DNA of 64,000 nt from Natrinema sp031626495 (lineage in GTDB: Archaea; Halobacteriota; Halobacteria; Halobacteriales; Natrialbaceae). A program made the position numbers and the translations under genes. This document shows positions 52,903 through 60,989 of this stretch, piece after piece. The notes beneath the pieces are model-generated. The model ran no database searches and had not been told where the DNA came from. It saw only the letters and a list, made by a program, of their open reading frames with translations. The stretch spans positions 1 to 64,000 of the forward strand of contig NZ_JAMQOJ010000004.1 of assembly GCF_031626495.1 (NCBI RefSeq). Direction: 5' to 3'. The first letter of the stretch is position 1. Each line of letters opens with the position of its first letter.

Positions 52903-54483
52903 TCAGTCGTCCCCTGACGCTGTCGTCCGTTCGATGCCCTCGAGGCCGGGAATGCCCTCGACGCCCATCGATGCCAGTTCGCGTTTGAGTTCCTGTTCGT
53001 CCTCGACGTTCTGGGAGAGCTCCATCGACTGTGCGAAGTTCTTCACCAGTCCGCAGTTCGGACCCTCCGGCGTCTCCGACGGCCCGATGCGACCCCACTG
53101 GGTCGCGTGCAGGTCCCGCGCCTCGAAGTGCGGCTGCGAGCGCGAGAGCGGGCTGCGAAGCCGGCGCAGGTGGCTCAGCACGCCCATGAAGTCCGTTCGG
53201 TCCACGAGCTGGGAAACGCCCGAACGGCCGCCGACCCAGTTGCCCGTCGCGATCGGGTGCTCGAGCCGTTCGGTCAGCACGTCGGATCGAACGACCGTGT
53301 TCACCGAGAGCTGCCGGTTGCGCATGTTGGCGCGCTCGAGCTGGTATTTCACGTCCCGGGCCAGCTTGTTCAGCGCGGTCCGGAACAGGTCCTTCATCAG
53401 ATCGCCGCTGACCTTCAGGCGCTTGTTCGCGTAGTGGTCCTTGTCGTCGGCCTCGCGTCGGCCGAGCGCGAGTTCGAAGCAGGCCTCGGCCATCCGACAG
53501 AGGTAGTGAGCCTTGTTGATCCGGACGTCCTCCTCCTCAACGCCGTCCTCGTGGAGGTGTGGCAGGAGGTACCGGTCGATGACGTAGTTCGCTCGCTTGA
53601 GCTGGTAGTTCTTCCCCTGACCGGAGGCGACCCGTTTCCCAAGCGCCTCGATGGCCTGCTCTTCGGTCTGGACCTCCGCTTCCTCCAGGTTCTCGAGCAT
53701 GTACTTGACGACCTCGGGGTCGTTCGAGACCTTGTGGACGATCTCCTCGTCCGATTCCAGTCCGAGGGCACGCACGAGGGTGACGAAGTTGATCGAGCCC
53801 GACACGGAGGGGAACGAGACCTCGAGCAGGCCGTCGCGCGTCCGTTCACAGAGCACCAGCGCGCGGTAGCCGCGGCGCTGGGAGAAGGTCTTGGCGACCT
53901 GGATCTCGTCGCCGTACTTGGTGTCGTACTCGGCGAGGATCTTGTTCGGCGCGAGGTCCTCGCTGGTCATCAGCACCCGCTCGGAGCCGTTGACGATGAA
54001 GTAGCCGCCGGGGTCGGCGGGGTCCTCGCCGATCTCGATCAGCTCCTCGTCGGAGAAGCCGGCGATGTTACACTTGTCGGAGCCGACCATGATCGGCATC
54101 CGGCCGATCTTCGTCTCGGTCGAGTCGACGACTCGCTGGTCGCCTTCCTCGCCCTTGACGATCGACATCTCCATGAACACCGGCGCGGAGTAGGTGATGT
54201 TTCGAAGTCGGGCCTCCTGTGGGTAGAGCAGTTCCTCGGAGCCGTCGGCCTCCCGGACCCGCGGAGTGACGACACGAACGTCGCCCAGTTCGACGTGGAC
54301 CGGCTCTTCGCCCTCCTTGTCGCCGATGTCCGTGTCGATCGTCGCCTTCTCGTCGACCACTTCCTGCATCCCCCGGTTGAGGAACGCGTTGAAGGAGCGG
54401 TAGTGGTGTTCGGCGATCCGTTCCTTCGAGAAGTATTCGCGCGAGATCTCTCGTCGTTCGTCGCGGTTGAGTTCCATTGCCAT
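52903..54483 (-). CDS. rpoB2: DNA-directed RNA polymerase subunit B''
   Basis: 526 residues, the N-terminal part of the second-largest subunit. The start MAMELNRDERREISREYFSK is adjacent to the rpoH stop. Recognisable parts are FIVNGSERVLMTSEDLAPNK (the Rpb2 protrusion/lobe motif) and DLHATQWGRIGPSETPEGPN near the C-terminus, the conserved fork region where the split to B' occurs. A Ser/Asp-rich tail follows. Confidence 0.98.
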   Translation of the reverse strand: MAMELNRDERREISREYFSKERIAEHHYRSFNAFLNRGMQEVVDEKATIDTDIGDKEGEEPVHVELGDVRVVTPRVREADGSEELLYPQEARLRNITYSAPVFMEMSIVKGEEGDQRVVDSTETKIGRMPIMVGSDKCNIAGFSDEELIEIGEDPADPGGYFIVNGSERVLMTSEDLAPNKILAEYDTKYGDEIQVAKTFSQRRGYRALVLCERTRDGLLEVSFPSVSGSINFVTLVRALGLESDEEIVHKVSNDPEVVKYMLENLEEAEVQTEEQAIEALGKRVASGQGKNYQLKRANYVIDRYLLPHLHEDGVEEEDVRINKAHYLCRMAEACFELALGRREADDKDHYANKRLKVSGDLMKDLFRTALNKLARDVKYQLERANMRNRQLSVNTVVRSDVLTERLEHPIATGNWVGGRSGVSQLVDRTDFMGVLSHLRRLRSPLSRSQPHFEARDLHATQWGRIGPSETPEGPNCGLVKNFAQSMELSQNVEDEQELKRELASMGVEGIPGLEGIERTTASGDD

Positions 54484-54711
54484 TTATTCCACCACGAGTC
54501 GGTATACGACTGCTTGATCGGTCGTTCGCGAGTCCCGGACGATCTTGATTACGTCGCCGATCTCGGCGTCGTCCGGCAACGCGGGATCGTTGCGCTCTAT
54601 CTTCGGTAAATCTGTACGGTCGATATCGTATTCCTCGAGCACCTCGTTGAGGACGTCCTCGTCGAGGACGGTGTGCTCGGGAACCAGGTCGTGTTGGCTT
54701 ACGTCTACCAT
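54484..54711 (-). CDS. rpoH: DNA-directed RNA polymerase subunit H
   Basis: 75 residues, the archaeal homologue of the C-terminal domain of Rpb5. The sequence VSQHDLVPEHTVLDEDVLNE, LPKIERNDPALPDDAEIGDV and IKIVRDSRTTDQAVVYRLVV is a full match to the family. It is the first gene of the rpoH-B''-B'-A'-A''-nusA operon, and its stop is immediately followed by the rpoB2 ATG. Confidence 0.97.
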   Translation of the reverse strand: MVDVSQHDLVPEHTVLDEDVLNEVLEEYDIDRTDLPKIERNDPALPDDAEIGDVIKIVRDSRTTDQAVVYRLVVE

Positions 54712-54790
54712 GGATTGGTGTGGGTGTGCGTGTCGGCTATCGGGAGAGAAGCGGCTGTCACGAGATACTACAGGCAGATACCGGCGGGAG

Positions 54791-54800
54791 GCATTTAACG
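54791..54800 (-). promoter_or_regulatory. Probable promoter of the rpo operon
   Basis: On the minus strand CGTTAAATGC is the best TATA-like element ahead of rpoH. It is about 80-90 nt upstream of the ATG, which implies an untranslated leader of roughly 50-60 nt instead of the leaderless layout used by neighbours. The stretch from 54801 to 54990 holds no supported gene. Confidence 0.4.
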
Positions 54801-54993
54801 GTTACTAACTCGACGCACAAGCAGGGCTACCCGGTCGGGCGGACCTGACCGGAGCGGACGATCACACTCGAGAGTATCCGGTTCTCAGTTATATTCCTTG
54901 TGGGTCGTGCCAGTCAGTGCCACGATAGGACGCGAGCGAGGGCTCGAGGCGGCGATCGTGGCGGGGCTGCCCGTACCACACGACCTCCGATTG

Positions 54994-55008
54994 AAAAGCC
55001 TTAATACC
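54994..55008 (+). promoter_or_regulatory. Promoter of the first tRNA-Asp gene
   Basis: AAAAGCCTTAATACC, with CTTAATA 28-34 nt before the mature tRNA 5' end. The same element, with one change, precedes the second tRNA-Asp copy. Confidence 0.6.
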
Positions 55009-55033
55009 AGCAGCGGGCAACGATGAATCGGAA

Positions 55034-55106
55034 GCCCGGGTGGTGTAGTGGCCCATCATACAACCCTGTCACGGTTGTGACGCGGGTTCAAATCCCGCCT
55101 CGGGCG
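55034..55106 (+). tRNA. tRNA-Asp (anticodon GTC), copy 1
   Basis: The acceptor stem GCCCGGG (55034-55040) pairs with CTCGGGC (55099-55105, one G-T pair), with discriminator G at 55106. The anticodon loop CTGTCAC gives anticodon GTC and the T-arm is GCGGGTTCAAATCCCGC. The sequence is identical to copy 2 over its full length. No intron is seen. Confidence 0.97.
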
Positions 55107-55216
55107 CTTCTCTCAAACTCTCACCGCGAGCGGCCAGCTCGCTATGTCGCGAGCACCCGAGTTCGAGAAACGCAGTCCGGAATTTGAATCACGCGAGACG
55201 AGCGTAGTGAGTCTCG

Positions 55217-55243
55217 ACCGGGTTCAAATCCCGCTTCGGGCGC
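55217..55243 (+). repeat. Detached 3' fragment of tRNA-Asp
   Basis: Between the two tRNA-Asp genes, the stretch ACCGGGTTCAAATCCCGC followed by TTCGGGCGC repeats the T-arm and 3' acceptor strand of tRNA-Asp with two or three changes. There is no 5' half, so it cannot be a working tRNA. Such fragments typically mark a past integration at the tRNA 3' end. Confidence 0.75.
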
Positions 55244-55342
55244 TTTCTGCTGCGATCGATTCGCGACGAGGGAGCGCGATCGAAATCCAGCCACGAAGCA
55301 ACTGCGAGTCCTGTCACTGAACGGTATCTTCGACTGCGGAGC

Positions 55343-55357
55343 AAAACCCTTAATACC
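55343..55357 (+). promoter_or_regulatory. Promoter of the second tRNA-Asp gene
   Basis: AAAACCCTTAATACC, with TTAATA 28-33 nt before the mature tRNA 5' end, nearly identical to the element of copy 1 at 54994-55008. Confidence 0.6.
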
Positions 55358-55382
55358 GTCACCGGGAAACGGAGAGTTGCGA

Positions 55383-55455
55383 GCCCGGGTGGTGTAGTGG
55401 CCCATCATACAACCCTGTCACGGTTGTGACGCGGGTTCAAATCCCGCCTCGGGCG
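55383..55455 (+). tRNA. tRNA-Asp (anticodon GTC), copy 2
   Basis: Identical to copy 1, beginning GCCCGGG at 55383, with anticodon GTC and ending CTCGGGC at 55454 plus discriminator G. The period between copies is 349 bases. Flanking bases are also similar (the promoter upstream, and GCTTCTCTC(A/G)AACTC downstream), so the whole unit was duplicated. Confidence 0.97.
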
Positions 55456-55532
55456 CTTCTCTCGAACTCAACTTACCAGCGACCAGTTCGCCGTGTCGTG
55501 AGTACTCGAACGTCCGTTCTCGAGCGAGCGCG

Positions 55533-55883
55533 ATGCGTGCGACGGAGCCGGACGTTTTTATCCGAAATGACAAATACGATCTCGTCGTCGATGACGGGAC
55601 CGACCTCCACAAGATCCAGTGTAAGACGGGGTGGTCGAACAACCCGGAGACGCTTCGATTCAATACTCACTCTCAAACCACGAAAAGCGGCGTCTATCAC
55701 GAGCAGACATACCACGGCTCGATCGACGCATTTTTCGTGTATTACCCGGAAAACGATCGGTTTTACTGGATCGACGCGACTGACGCGAACGACCAGAAAA
55801 TGGAGCTTCGATTCGAATCCGAGATCGATCATCCGTCGATAAACTGGGCCCGAGAGTACGAATTCGATGGAGATATTCGATAA
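55533..55883 (+). pseudogene. PD-(D/E)XK endonuclease-like protein, N-terminally truncated remnant
   Basis: 116 residues. The segment RNDKYDLVVDDGTDLHKIQC followed by KTG supplies the D...QxK core of the PD-(D/E)XK fold. HSQTTKSGVYHEQTYHGSID, AFFVYYPENDRFYWID and INWAREYEFDGDI match the family whose full-length members look like intron-encoded/group I-type endonucleases (Pfam PD-(D/E)XK endonuclease, from memory). Full-length members start about 30-40 residues earlier with a GDIGEA-type helix, which is missing; the frame upstream does not restore it. It begins 77 bases after tRNA-Asp copy 2, so it may be the residue of an element integrated at that tRNA. Expression is uncertain. Confidence 0.7.
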
Positions 55884-56008
55884 GTACTCGTCGGAAGCGA
55901 GATCGAATTTGCTAGTCTATATGATTTGAATTCGCCGTCAGCAAATGCTAATTGTTTAGTCTTCGCGCGGCAATACGTCAATAACCGAGAGGGTAGGGAT
56001 AGAGGGCA

Positions 56009-58171
56009 ATGACGAAACCGATCACCGTACTCATCGTCGACAACGAACCCGGCTTCGCGGAGCTCGCCGGAGAGATGCTCGAGCGCGAGCGTGATTCGAT
56101 CACCGCGCTCGCGGCAACGAACGGCACGGAGGCGCTGTCGCTACTCGAGCGACGCGAGGTCGACTGTATCGTCAGCGATTACGAGATGCCGGAGATGACG
56201 GGACTGGAGCTGCTCGAAGCGGTTCGCGAGGACGATCCCGACCTTCCCTTCGTACTGTTCACGGGACGGGGTTCCGAAGAGATCGCCAGCGAGGCGATCG
56301 CAGCAGGAGTGACCCAGTACCTCCAGAAGGAGTCGGGGAAGGAACAGTACGCGCTGCTGGCGAATCAGATCACGAACGCCGTCGCGCAGTACCGGACGGA
56401 GACGGAGCTTCGGGAAAGCGAGCGCCGGTACGAGCGAACGCTGACGACGTTACACGAGACGACGCGGGATCTGATGCGAGCGGAGACCAAAGCGGAGATC
56501 CATCGATCGGCGGTCGAGACGGCGGGCGAGATCCTCGACGTGGCGATCGTCGCGGCCTACGCGTTCGAGCCGACGGACGGCGTCCTCGAGCACGCGGCGT
56601 CGACGCGGCGGTCCCCCGAGCGGATCGATCCGGAACAGACCTTCGAGCGCGGCGAAGGACTGGTCTGGGAGGTGTTCTCGGAGGGCGAAAGTGCGTATTA
56701 CGAGGACGTCGCTCGCGAGGAGAGCGAAGGGGTAGTGACCCCGCGTGCAGAGGGGGAAGCCGGCGTCGAAACCGCGAAGACGGCGAGTCGGTGCGAGCTG
56801 GTCGTGCCGCTCGGAACCCACGGCGTGCTCGTCGCTGGAACCGAGGGCGTCGACGGATTCGACGAGACGATGACCGAGCTGTTGCACATTCTGGCGGCGA
56901 ACACGGAGGCCGCGCTGGATCGAGCGGAACGCGAGCAGTTACTTCGGGATCACGATCGGACGCTCACCCAGCAAAACGAGGAGCTCACGCGGCTCAATCA
57001 CACAAACGAGATCGTCCGTGAGATCAACCACGGCGTCGCACAGGCGTCGACGCGAACGGCGATCGAGGAGACGGTGTGCGATCGCCTCGCGGAGACCGAT
57101 CGGTACCGCTTCGCCTGGATCGCCGCGAGCGACGACGATCCGCCGATACCAACCGCCTGGTCCGGCATCGACACGGCCTACATCGATCGGATCCGTGACG
57201 ACGGCGGCCGGGCGCCCGAGATCGAACTCGTCCGTGACGTCCTCGAGTCGGGCCGAGTGCGCCTGGTAGACGACGTTCTCGAGACCGGGGCCTGGCAGAC
57301 GCGACGCAAGGAAGCCTTAACATACGGTTACCAGACGGTTCTCGGCGTTCCGTTGACCGCCGACGAGCGCGAGTACGGCGTTCTGGTGGTCCACGTCGCT
57401 GGGGCCGATTCGATCGGCGAGCGCGAGCGGGAAGTGCTGGCCGAACTCGGGGAGACGATCGGGCACGCGATTCAGTCGGTCGAACGAACCAGGGCGATGC
57501 TCACCGACAGCCGGCTCGAGCTCGAGCTCACCGTGGGAGATTCCCGGCTGCTGCTCAATCGACTCTCGGAGCACGTCCCGGACGCGGAGCCGATAACGCT
57601 CGAGGGCGTCGTCGATCGGGGCGAAAACGGGATCGTCTTGTTCGTCAGTGCGCCGACGGCAGCGGACCTCGAGTCGCTCGCGGATGGATGGGCATCGATC
57701 GAAACGCTCTCCGTCGTCTCCGAGGGTGACGACGAGACGTTGTTCGAGCTCACGGTGACATCGACGCCGTTTCTCGACGTCTTGCGAACGTACGACGTGA
57801 AAATACGGATGGCGACGGCCGAGGATGGCACGTCGACGCTCGTGCTCGAGGTGCCACAGCAGGTCGAAACGCGGTCACTGGTCGAGGCGATCCGAGAGGA
57901 GTACCCCGAAACGGAACTGGTCGCCAAACGAGAAACGACCAACACGCAGTCGGCGAGACAGCTCGATACCCATCTCGAGGAACGGCTGACGGACAAACAG
58001 TTCGAAGCGCTGCAAGCGGCACACTACAGCGGATTCTTCGAGTGGCCGCGAGAAAGCACCGGGGAGGACCTCGCTACCGCGCTGGACGTATCACCGCCAA
58101 CGTATCATTACCACCTCCGTGCAGCCGAGCGGAAGCTCGTCACGCTGGCGTTCGATGGTGTTTCTAATTAA
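56009..58171 (+). CDS. Bat-like response regulator: receiver, two GAF domains, bacterioopsin-activator and HTH
   Basis: 720 residues. The receiver domain (1-125) has the acidic pair in VLIVDNEPGFAEL, phosphoacceptor Asp57 in DCIVSDYEMPEMTG, Thr in FVLFTGRGS and Lys in YLQKESGKEQ. GAF domains span about 150-310 and 325-490. A Bat-type region (about 490-650, ELTVGDSRLLLNRLSEHV) precedes the C-terminal HTH_10 domain (LTDKQFEALQAAHYSGFFEW, ATALDVSPPTYHYHLRAAER). Bacterioopsin-activator-like proteins regulate transcription in response to oxygen, light or redox. The cognate kinase is not adjacent; the regulon is unknown. Confidence 0.93.
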   Translation: MTKPITVLIVDNEPGFAELAGEMLERERDSITALAATNGTEALSLLERREVDCIVSDYEMPEMTGLELLEAVREDDPDLPFVLFTGRGSEEIASEAIAAGVTQYLQKESGKEQYALLANQITNAVAQYRTETELRESERRYERTLTTLHETTRDLMRAETKAEIHRSAVETAGEILDVAIVAAYAFEPTDGVLEHAASTRRSPERIDPEQTFERGEGLVWEVFSEGESAYYEDVAREESEGVVTPRAEGEAGVETAKTASRCELVVPLGTHGVLVAGTEGVDGFDETMTELLHILAANTEAALDRAEREQLLRDHDRTLTQQNEELTRLNHTNEIVREINHGVAQASTRTAIEETVCDRLAETDRYRFAWIAASDDDPPIPTAWSGIDTAYIDRIRDDGGRAPEIELVRDVLESGRVRLVDDVLETGAWQTRRKEALTYGYQTVLGVPLTADEREYGVLVVHVAGADSIGEREREVLAELGETIGHAIQSVERTRAMLTDSRLELELTVGDSRLLLNRLSEHVPDAEPITLEGVVDRGENGIVLFVSAPTAADLESLADGWASIETLSVVSEGDDETLFELTVTSTPFLDVLRTYDVKIRMATAEDGTSTLVLEVPQQVETRSLVEAIREEYPETELVAKRETTNTQSARQLDTHLEERLTDKQFEALQAAHYSGFFEWPRESTGEDLATALDVSPPTYHYHLRAAERKLVTLAFDGVSN

Positions 58172-58300
58172 TTAGTACTGAGTTGAGAACCACCCAAAGG
58201 GTTAGAAGGTATACTTAACCACTACCCGTACCTACCCGTAAGTGGCGATCTGAGATAGACTGTCGCCACCCCCCAATCCCCCACCCCCTTTCCCCCCGAA
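58164..58300. repeat. Intergenic repeat unit 1 with a hairpin and G-quadruplex-type tract
   Basis: The unit starts at CTAATTAATTAG (58164-58175, overlapping the preceding stop codon). After about 65 bases it has a 24-base core (58244-58267) with GGCGA and TCGCC ends, followed by a C-rich tract. On the minus strand this tract is four G-runs of 6, 5, 5 and 6 separated by 1-3 bases (58269-58297). The same architecture recurs 330 bases later. Confidence 0.8.
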
Positions 58301-58493
58301 CCCACAGTCAATAGCGGCGGCGCCCGTGCGGCCAGCCGATCGATGTTCGTAGTCCCATCAATCCGAACGTCGACCGTTGTCGTCCGTTCGTTCACACCAG
58401 ATGCTCGAGATACATCGTCGCCGGCCACTGAGACCAGCCACACCTCTGGTATCGACGGCCAATTACTATATCGCGTTCTCCCGCCGACCCATA
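58301..58493. other. Spacer between the two repeat units
   Basis: 193 bases, no supported gene. Short open frames on the minus strand run in from the repeat units and are not coding by composition. Confidence 0.4.
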
Positions 58494-58640
58494 CTAATTA
58501 ATTAGCGAGACCATCTAGACGACACCAAACAATTAGAGAATATATTTACTTTCTCACGATGCGTACCGATAAATGGCGATCTGAGATAGACTGTCGCCAC
58601 CCCCAATCCCCCCACCCCCATCCCCATTTTCCCCCTTCCC
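58494..58640. repeat. Intergenic repeat unit 2 with a hairpin and G-quadruplex-type tract
   Basis: CTAATTAATTAG recurs at 58494-58505, the 24-base core at 58575-58598 (identical to unit 1), and the minus-strand G-tract is runs of 5, 4, 5, 6 and 5 (58600-58635). Spacing from the palindromic word to the core is 80 bases, against 79 in unit 1. Positions between are more diverged. Confidence 0.8.
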
Positions 58641-58760
58641 ACACGTCGAGAGTCATCCGGGTGGTACGAAACGAACGGTGGGTCGGAGGCTACGACTCGG
58701 CGATTTACTAGATGGGTTCGCAGACAGTTCGTCAGGGGATAGTGCGTCAAGGGCAGCGTA

Positions 58761-59531
58761 CTATCGCGACCGGCCGCGCCGTGAGTGGCCGTCAGTCGCT
58801 TCCTCCCATTCGATCCAGTCCTGTTCCCAGCCGCGACGGGATTCGGCGCGGCGTTGGGCTCGTTCGCGGTCCTCGCGGGTCATCCGGTTGCGTTCGACGG
58901 CGCCGGACTGTTCGCCCTCGACCAGCAACGGATCGAACGAAACGGGGCCGAACCGATCTCGCTCACCGTCGGTCGAGAGAGCGACGAGGTGTTGACGCTG
59001 TGTCCCCTGTGGGAACACCAGTCGCCCACCCTCCTCGAGTTGCTCGAGGAGGGTATGCGGCGGCTCGACGGCGGCCGCCTCGAGGAGGATTCGGTCGAAG
59101 GGAGCGTACTCGGGGTAGCCGTTTGCGCCGTCGCGGCAGTCGACGAGGACGCCATCGTACCCCGCTTGGGCGAGGTTGCCGCGCGCTTCGACGACGAGTG
59201 GTCGGGAGATATCGACGGCGTGGACGTTGGCCTCGCCGACGAGTTCGGCGGTGACGGCAGCCGTATATCCGACGCCGACGCCGACGATCAGGACGGACTC
59301 GTCGTCTTCGAGAGCCAGCGCCTGGAGGAGGCGAGCGGCGGTCCGCGGCGCGAGGACGCGAGTGCCGAGGGCCTCGTGGTCGCGGTCCGCGTAGGCCGTC
59401 CGCTCGTCGTCGACGAACGCGTGGCGCGGGACGTCGCGCATCGCGACGGCGACGTCCTCGTCGACGAGGACGTTCTTGGGCGCGGCCTCGAGGCCGTCGA
59501 CCATGTCCTCTCGTAGTACCGCGGGGTCCAT
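58761..59531 (-). CDS. Protein-L-isoaspartate O-methyltransferase-like protein (diverged paralogue)
   Basis: 256 residues. The N-terminal segment LREDMVDGLEAAPKNVLVDE and MRDVPRHAFVDDERTAYADR follows the PCMT pattern. The SAM-binding motif I reads VLIVGVGVGYTAAVTAELVG, where the usual acidic residue of E-I-G-x-G is lost (LIVGVG), and the post-I strand is NVHAVDISRPLVVEAR. A long charged C-terminal extension (about 55 residues) follows the core, including RNRMTREDRERAQRRAESRR. It lies 69 bases downstream of the canonical copy on the same strand. The altered motif and extension suggest a changed substrate or regulation. Confidence 0.83.
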   Translation of the reverse strand: MDPAVLREDMVDGLEAAPKNVLVDEDVAVAMRDVPRHAFVDDERTAYADRDHEALGTRVLAPRTAARLLQALALEDDESVLIVGVGVGYTAAVTAELVGEANVHAVDISRPLVVEARGNLAQAGYDGVLVDCRDGANGYPEYAPFDRILLEAAAVEPPHTLLEQLEEGGRLVFPQGTQRQHLVALSTDGERDRFGPVSFDPLLVEGEQSGAVERNRMTREDRERAQRRAESRRGWEQDWIEWEEATDGHSRRGRSR

Positions 59532-59600
59532 ACGCCAGCTATCGCACCGGCCGTTATCAATGGCGCGCTTGCGGGGTCAGCCTCATCGGACCGCATCGCT

Positions 59601-60230
59601 TCAGCCGCGCATCCCCACGAATCGAACACCGCCGCGTTCGGTCCGCTCGAGCGAGCCGTCCGATCGTTTCGTCGCGTCGACGAGCGTTTGCCAGCCAGTT
59701 CCGACGGGGGCGAGCAGCTGACCGCCGGCCCGCACCTGCTCGACGACCGCCGGTGGGACCTCCGGGGTCGCACAGGTGACGTACGCGGCGTCGTAGGGGG
59801 CGTGCTCCGCCCATCCCTCGCGGCCATCGCCGACGCGGACCGAGACGTCGTCGTAGCCGAGATCGGCGAGCCGGTCGCGGGCCTCCCGTGCGAGGTCACC
59901 GCCGTACTCGACGCTGTAGACGTTCTCGTCGCCGACCAGCTCGGCCGTGACGGCCGCGTGGTAACCGCAGCCGGTACCGATCTCGAGGACGTCGTCGCCG
60001 GGATCGACCGCGAGCAGGTCGGCCATAATCGCGACCATGTGCGGGGCGCTGATCGTCTGGCCGTCGCCGATCGGGAGTGGACGGTCCGCGTAGGCGCTGT
60101 CCCGGCGATGGGGTGGAACGAACTCGTGGCGCGGGACCGACTCGAGGGCCTCGAGGACGCGGGCATCGTCGACCCGGGACGCGACGGTCTCGACCAGCCG
60201 CCGGCGCGCGGACTCGTAGCTGTCGGACAT
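59601..60230 (-). CDS. pcm: Protein-L-isoaspartate O-methyltransferase
   Basis: 209 residues. PCMT repairs isoaspartyl residues in aged proteins by SAM-dependent methylation. The N-terminal VDDARVLEALESVPRHEFVP, the substrate-binding GDGQTISAPHMVAIMADLLA and the SAM motif VLEIGTGCGYHAAVTAELVG are fully canonical, as is YDAAYVTCATPEVPPAVVEQ. It is the first PCMT of the pair; the HVO_0476-like gene is 54 bases upstream on the same strand, so the three probably form an operon. Confidence 0.93.
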   Translation of the reverse strand: MSDSYESARRRLVETVASRVDDARVLEALESVPRHEFVPPHRRDSAYADRPLPIGDGQTISAPHMVAIMADLLAVDPGDDVLEIGTGCGYHAAVTAELVGDENVYSVEYGGDLAREARDRLADLGYDDVSVRVGDGREGWAEHAPYDAAYVTCATPEVPPAVVEQVRAGGQLLAPVGTGWQTLVDATKRSDGSLERTERGGVRFVGMRG

Positions 60231-60284
60231 GGGCTAGCTTCGAATACGCGCTCGAGAACAGTAGAGACTGGGGAGACGACTCGG

Positions 60285-60938
60285 TTACCAGGCCGACCAG
60301 GCGCTGCTCTGCTCGTCGTAGGCGTAGACGCGCTTGATGTCCTTCGCGAAGGCGGTATCGCCCTCCACATCGAAACGATCTCGTCGGTAGCCGTCGGCGT
60401 CGCCGCGGACGACGAAGGCGTCGATCTCGAACTCGTCGTCGCCGAAGGACTCGACCGCGCCGACCTCGAACTCGTAGTCGCCGGGGACGTGGACGGTGAT
60501 ACTTCGGCTGTCGTCTTTCGACCCGTCCTGTGGATGGACGGTCACGTTGACGCCGACGTTGTCGACCTCGCGGGTCCAGACGGTCTCGATCTCGTCGGCC
60601 GATGCCTCCTCGACGCGCTTCTGTCCGTCGAGTTCGACGCTCGTGACGCGAACCGTCGAGAGCACTTCCTCGGTCTCGAGGATGAACTCGTCGCCGACTT
60701 CGATCGATTCGTCTTCGGGCGTGGTGACGTTCGCCGTGAACGATTCGCCGCCCTGCGAGACGACGACGTCGAGGGTGACCTCTCGCTCGGTGTCGGGCTG
60801 TATCTTGTGGACGTGACTACACTCGCTGCATCGTACCGTCAGGTGTCCGCCGCCTTCCGTGAGAACCTCGTGGACCGTCTCGAGGTCCGGCGAGCAGGAG
60901 GGACAGGGGGTCGGGACCCGATCCGGAATATCGCTCAT
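60285..60938 (-). CDS. HVO_0476-type zinc-finger protein
   Basis: 217 residues. An N-terminal zinc ribbon has Cys pairs in PTPCPSCSPDLET and TVRCSECSHVHKI. The rest is beta-rich, with EREVTLDVVVSQGGESFTAN, VGDEFILETEEVLSTVRVTS and DAFVVRGDADGYRRDRFDVE, probably an OB/S1-like or translation-factor-like fold. It resembles the haloarchaeal HVO_0476 family (from memory). It is located upstream of the PCMT pair on the same strand. Function is unknown. Confidence 0.82.
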   Translation of the reverse strand: MSDIPDRVPTPCPSCSPDLETVHEVLTEGGGHLTVRCSECSHVHKIQPDTEREVTLDVVVSQGGESFTANVTTPEDESIEVGDEFILETEEVLSTVRVTSVELDGQKRVEEASADEIETVWTREVDNVGVNVTVHPQDGSKDDSRSITVHVPGDYEFEVGAVESFGDDEFEIDAFVVRGDADGYRRDRFDVEGDTAFAKDIKRVYAYDEQSSAWSAW

Positions 60939-60989
60939 ACCACCCCGTAGCGGCTACGCACCTAAAAGGCGATTGAAGCGGTCGTCGGC

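Noticed and set aside
51069..54483. Split second-largest RNA polymerase subunit considered as a frameshift
   Set aside because: The B''/B' split is normal for halophiles and methanogens; each has its own start and conserved ends.
55142..55663. Minus-strand frames containing APEAGFEP-type peptides around the tRNA-Asp genes
   Set aside because: They are antisense translations of tRNA T-arms (the FEP peptide corresponds to the GGTTCAAAT region), a classic annotation artefact.
58268..58640. The repeated blocks considered as a CRISPR array
   Set aside because: Only two units with a 330-base period and no regular short spacers, and no cas genes are in the window.
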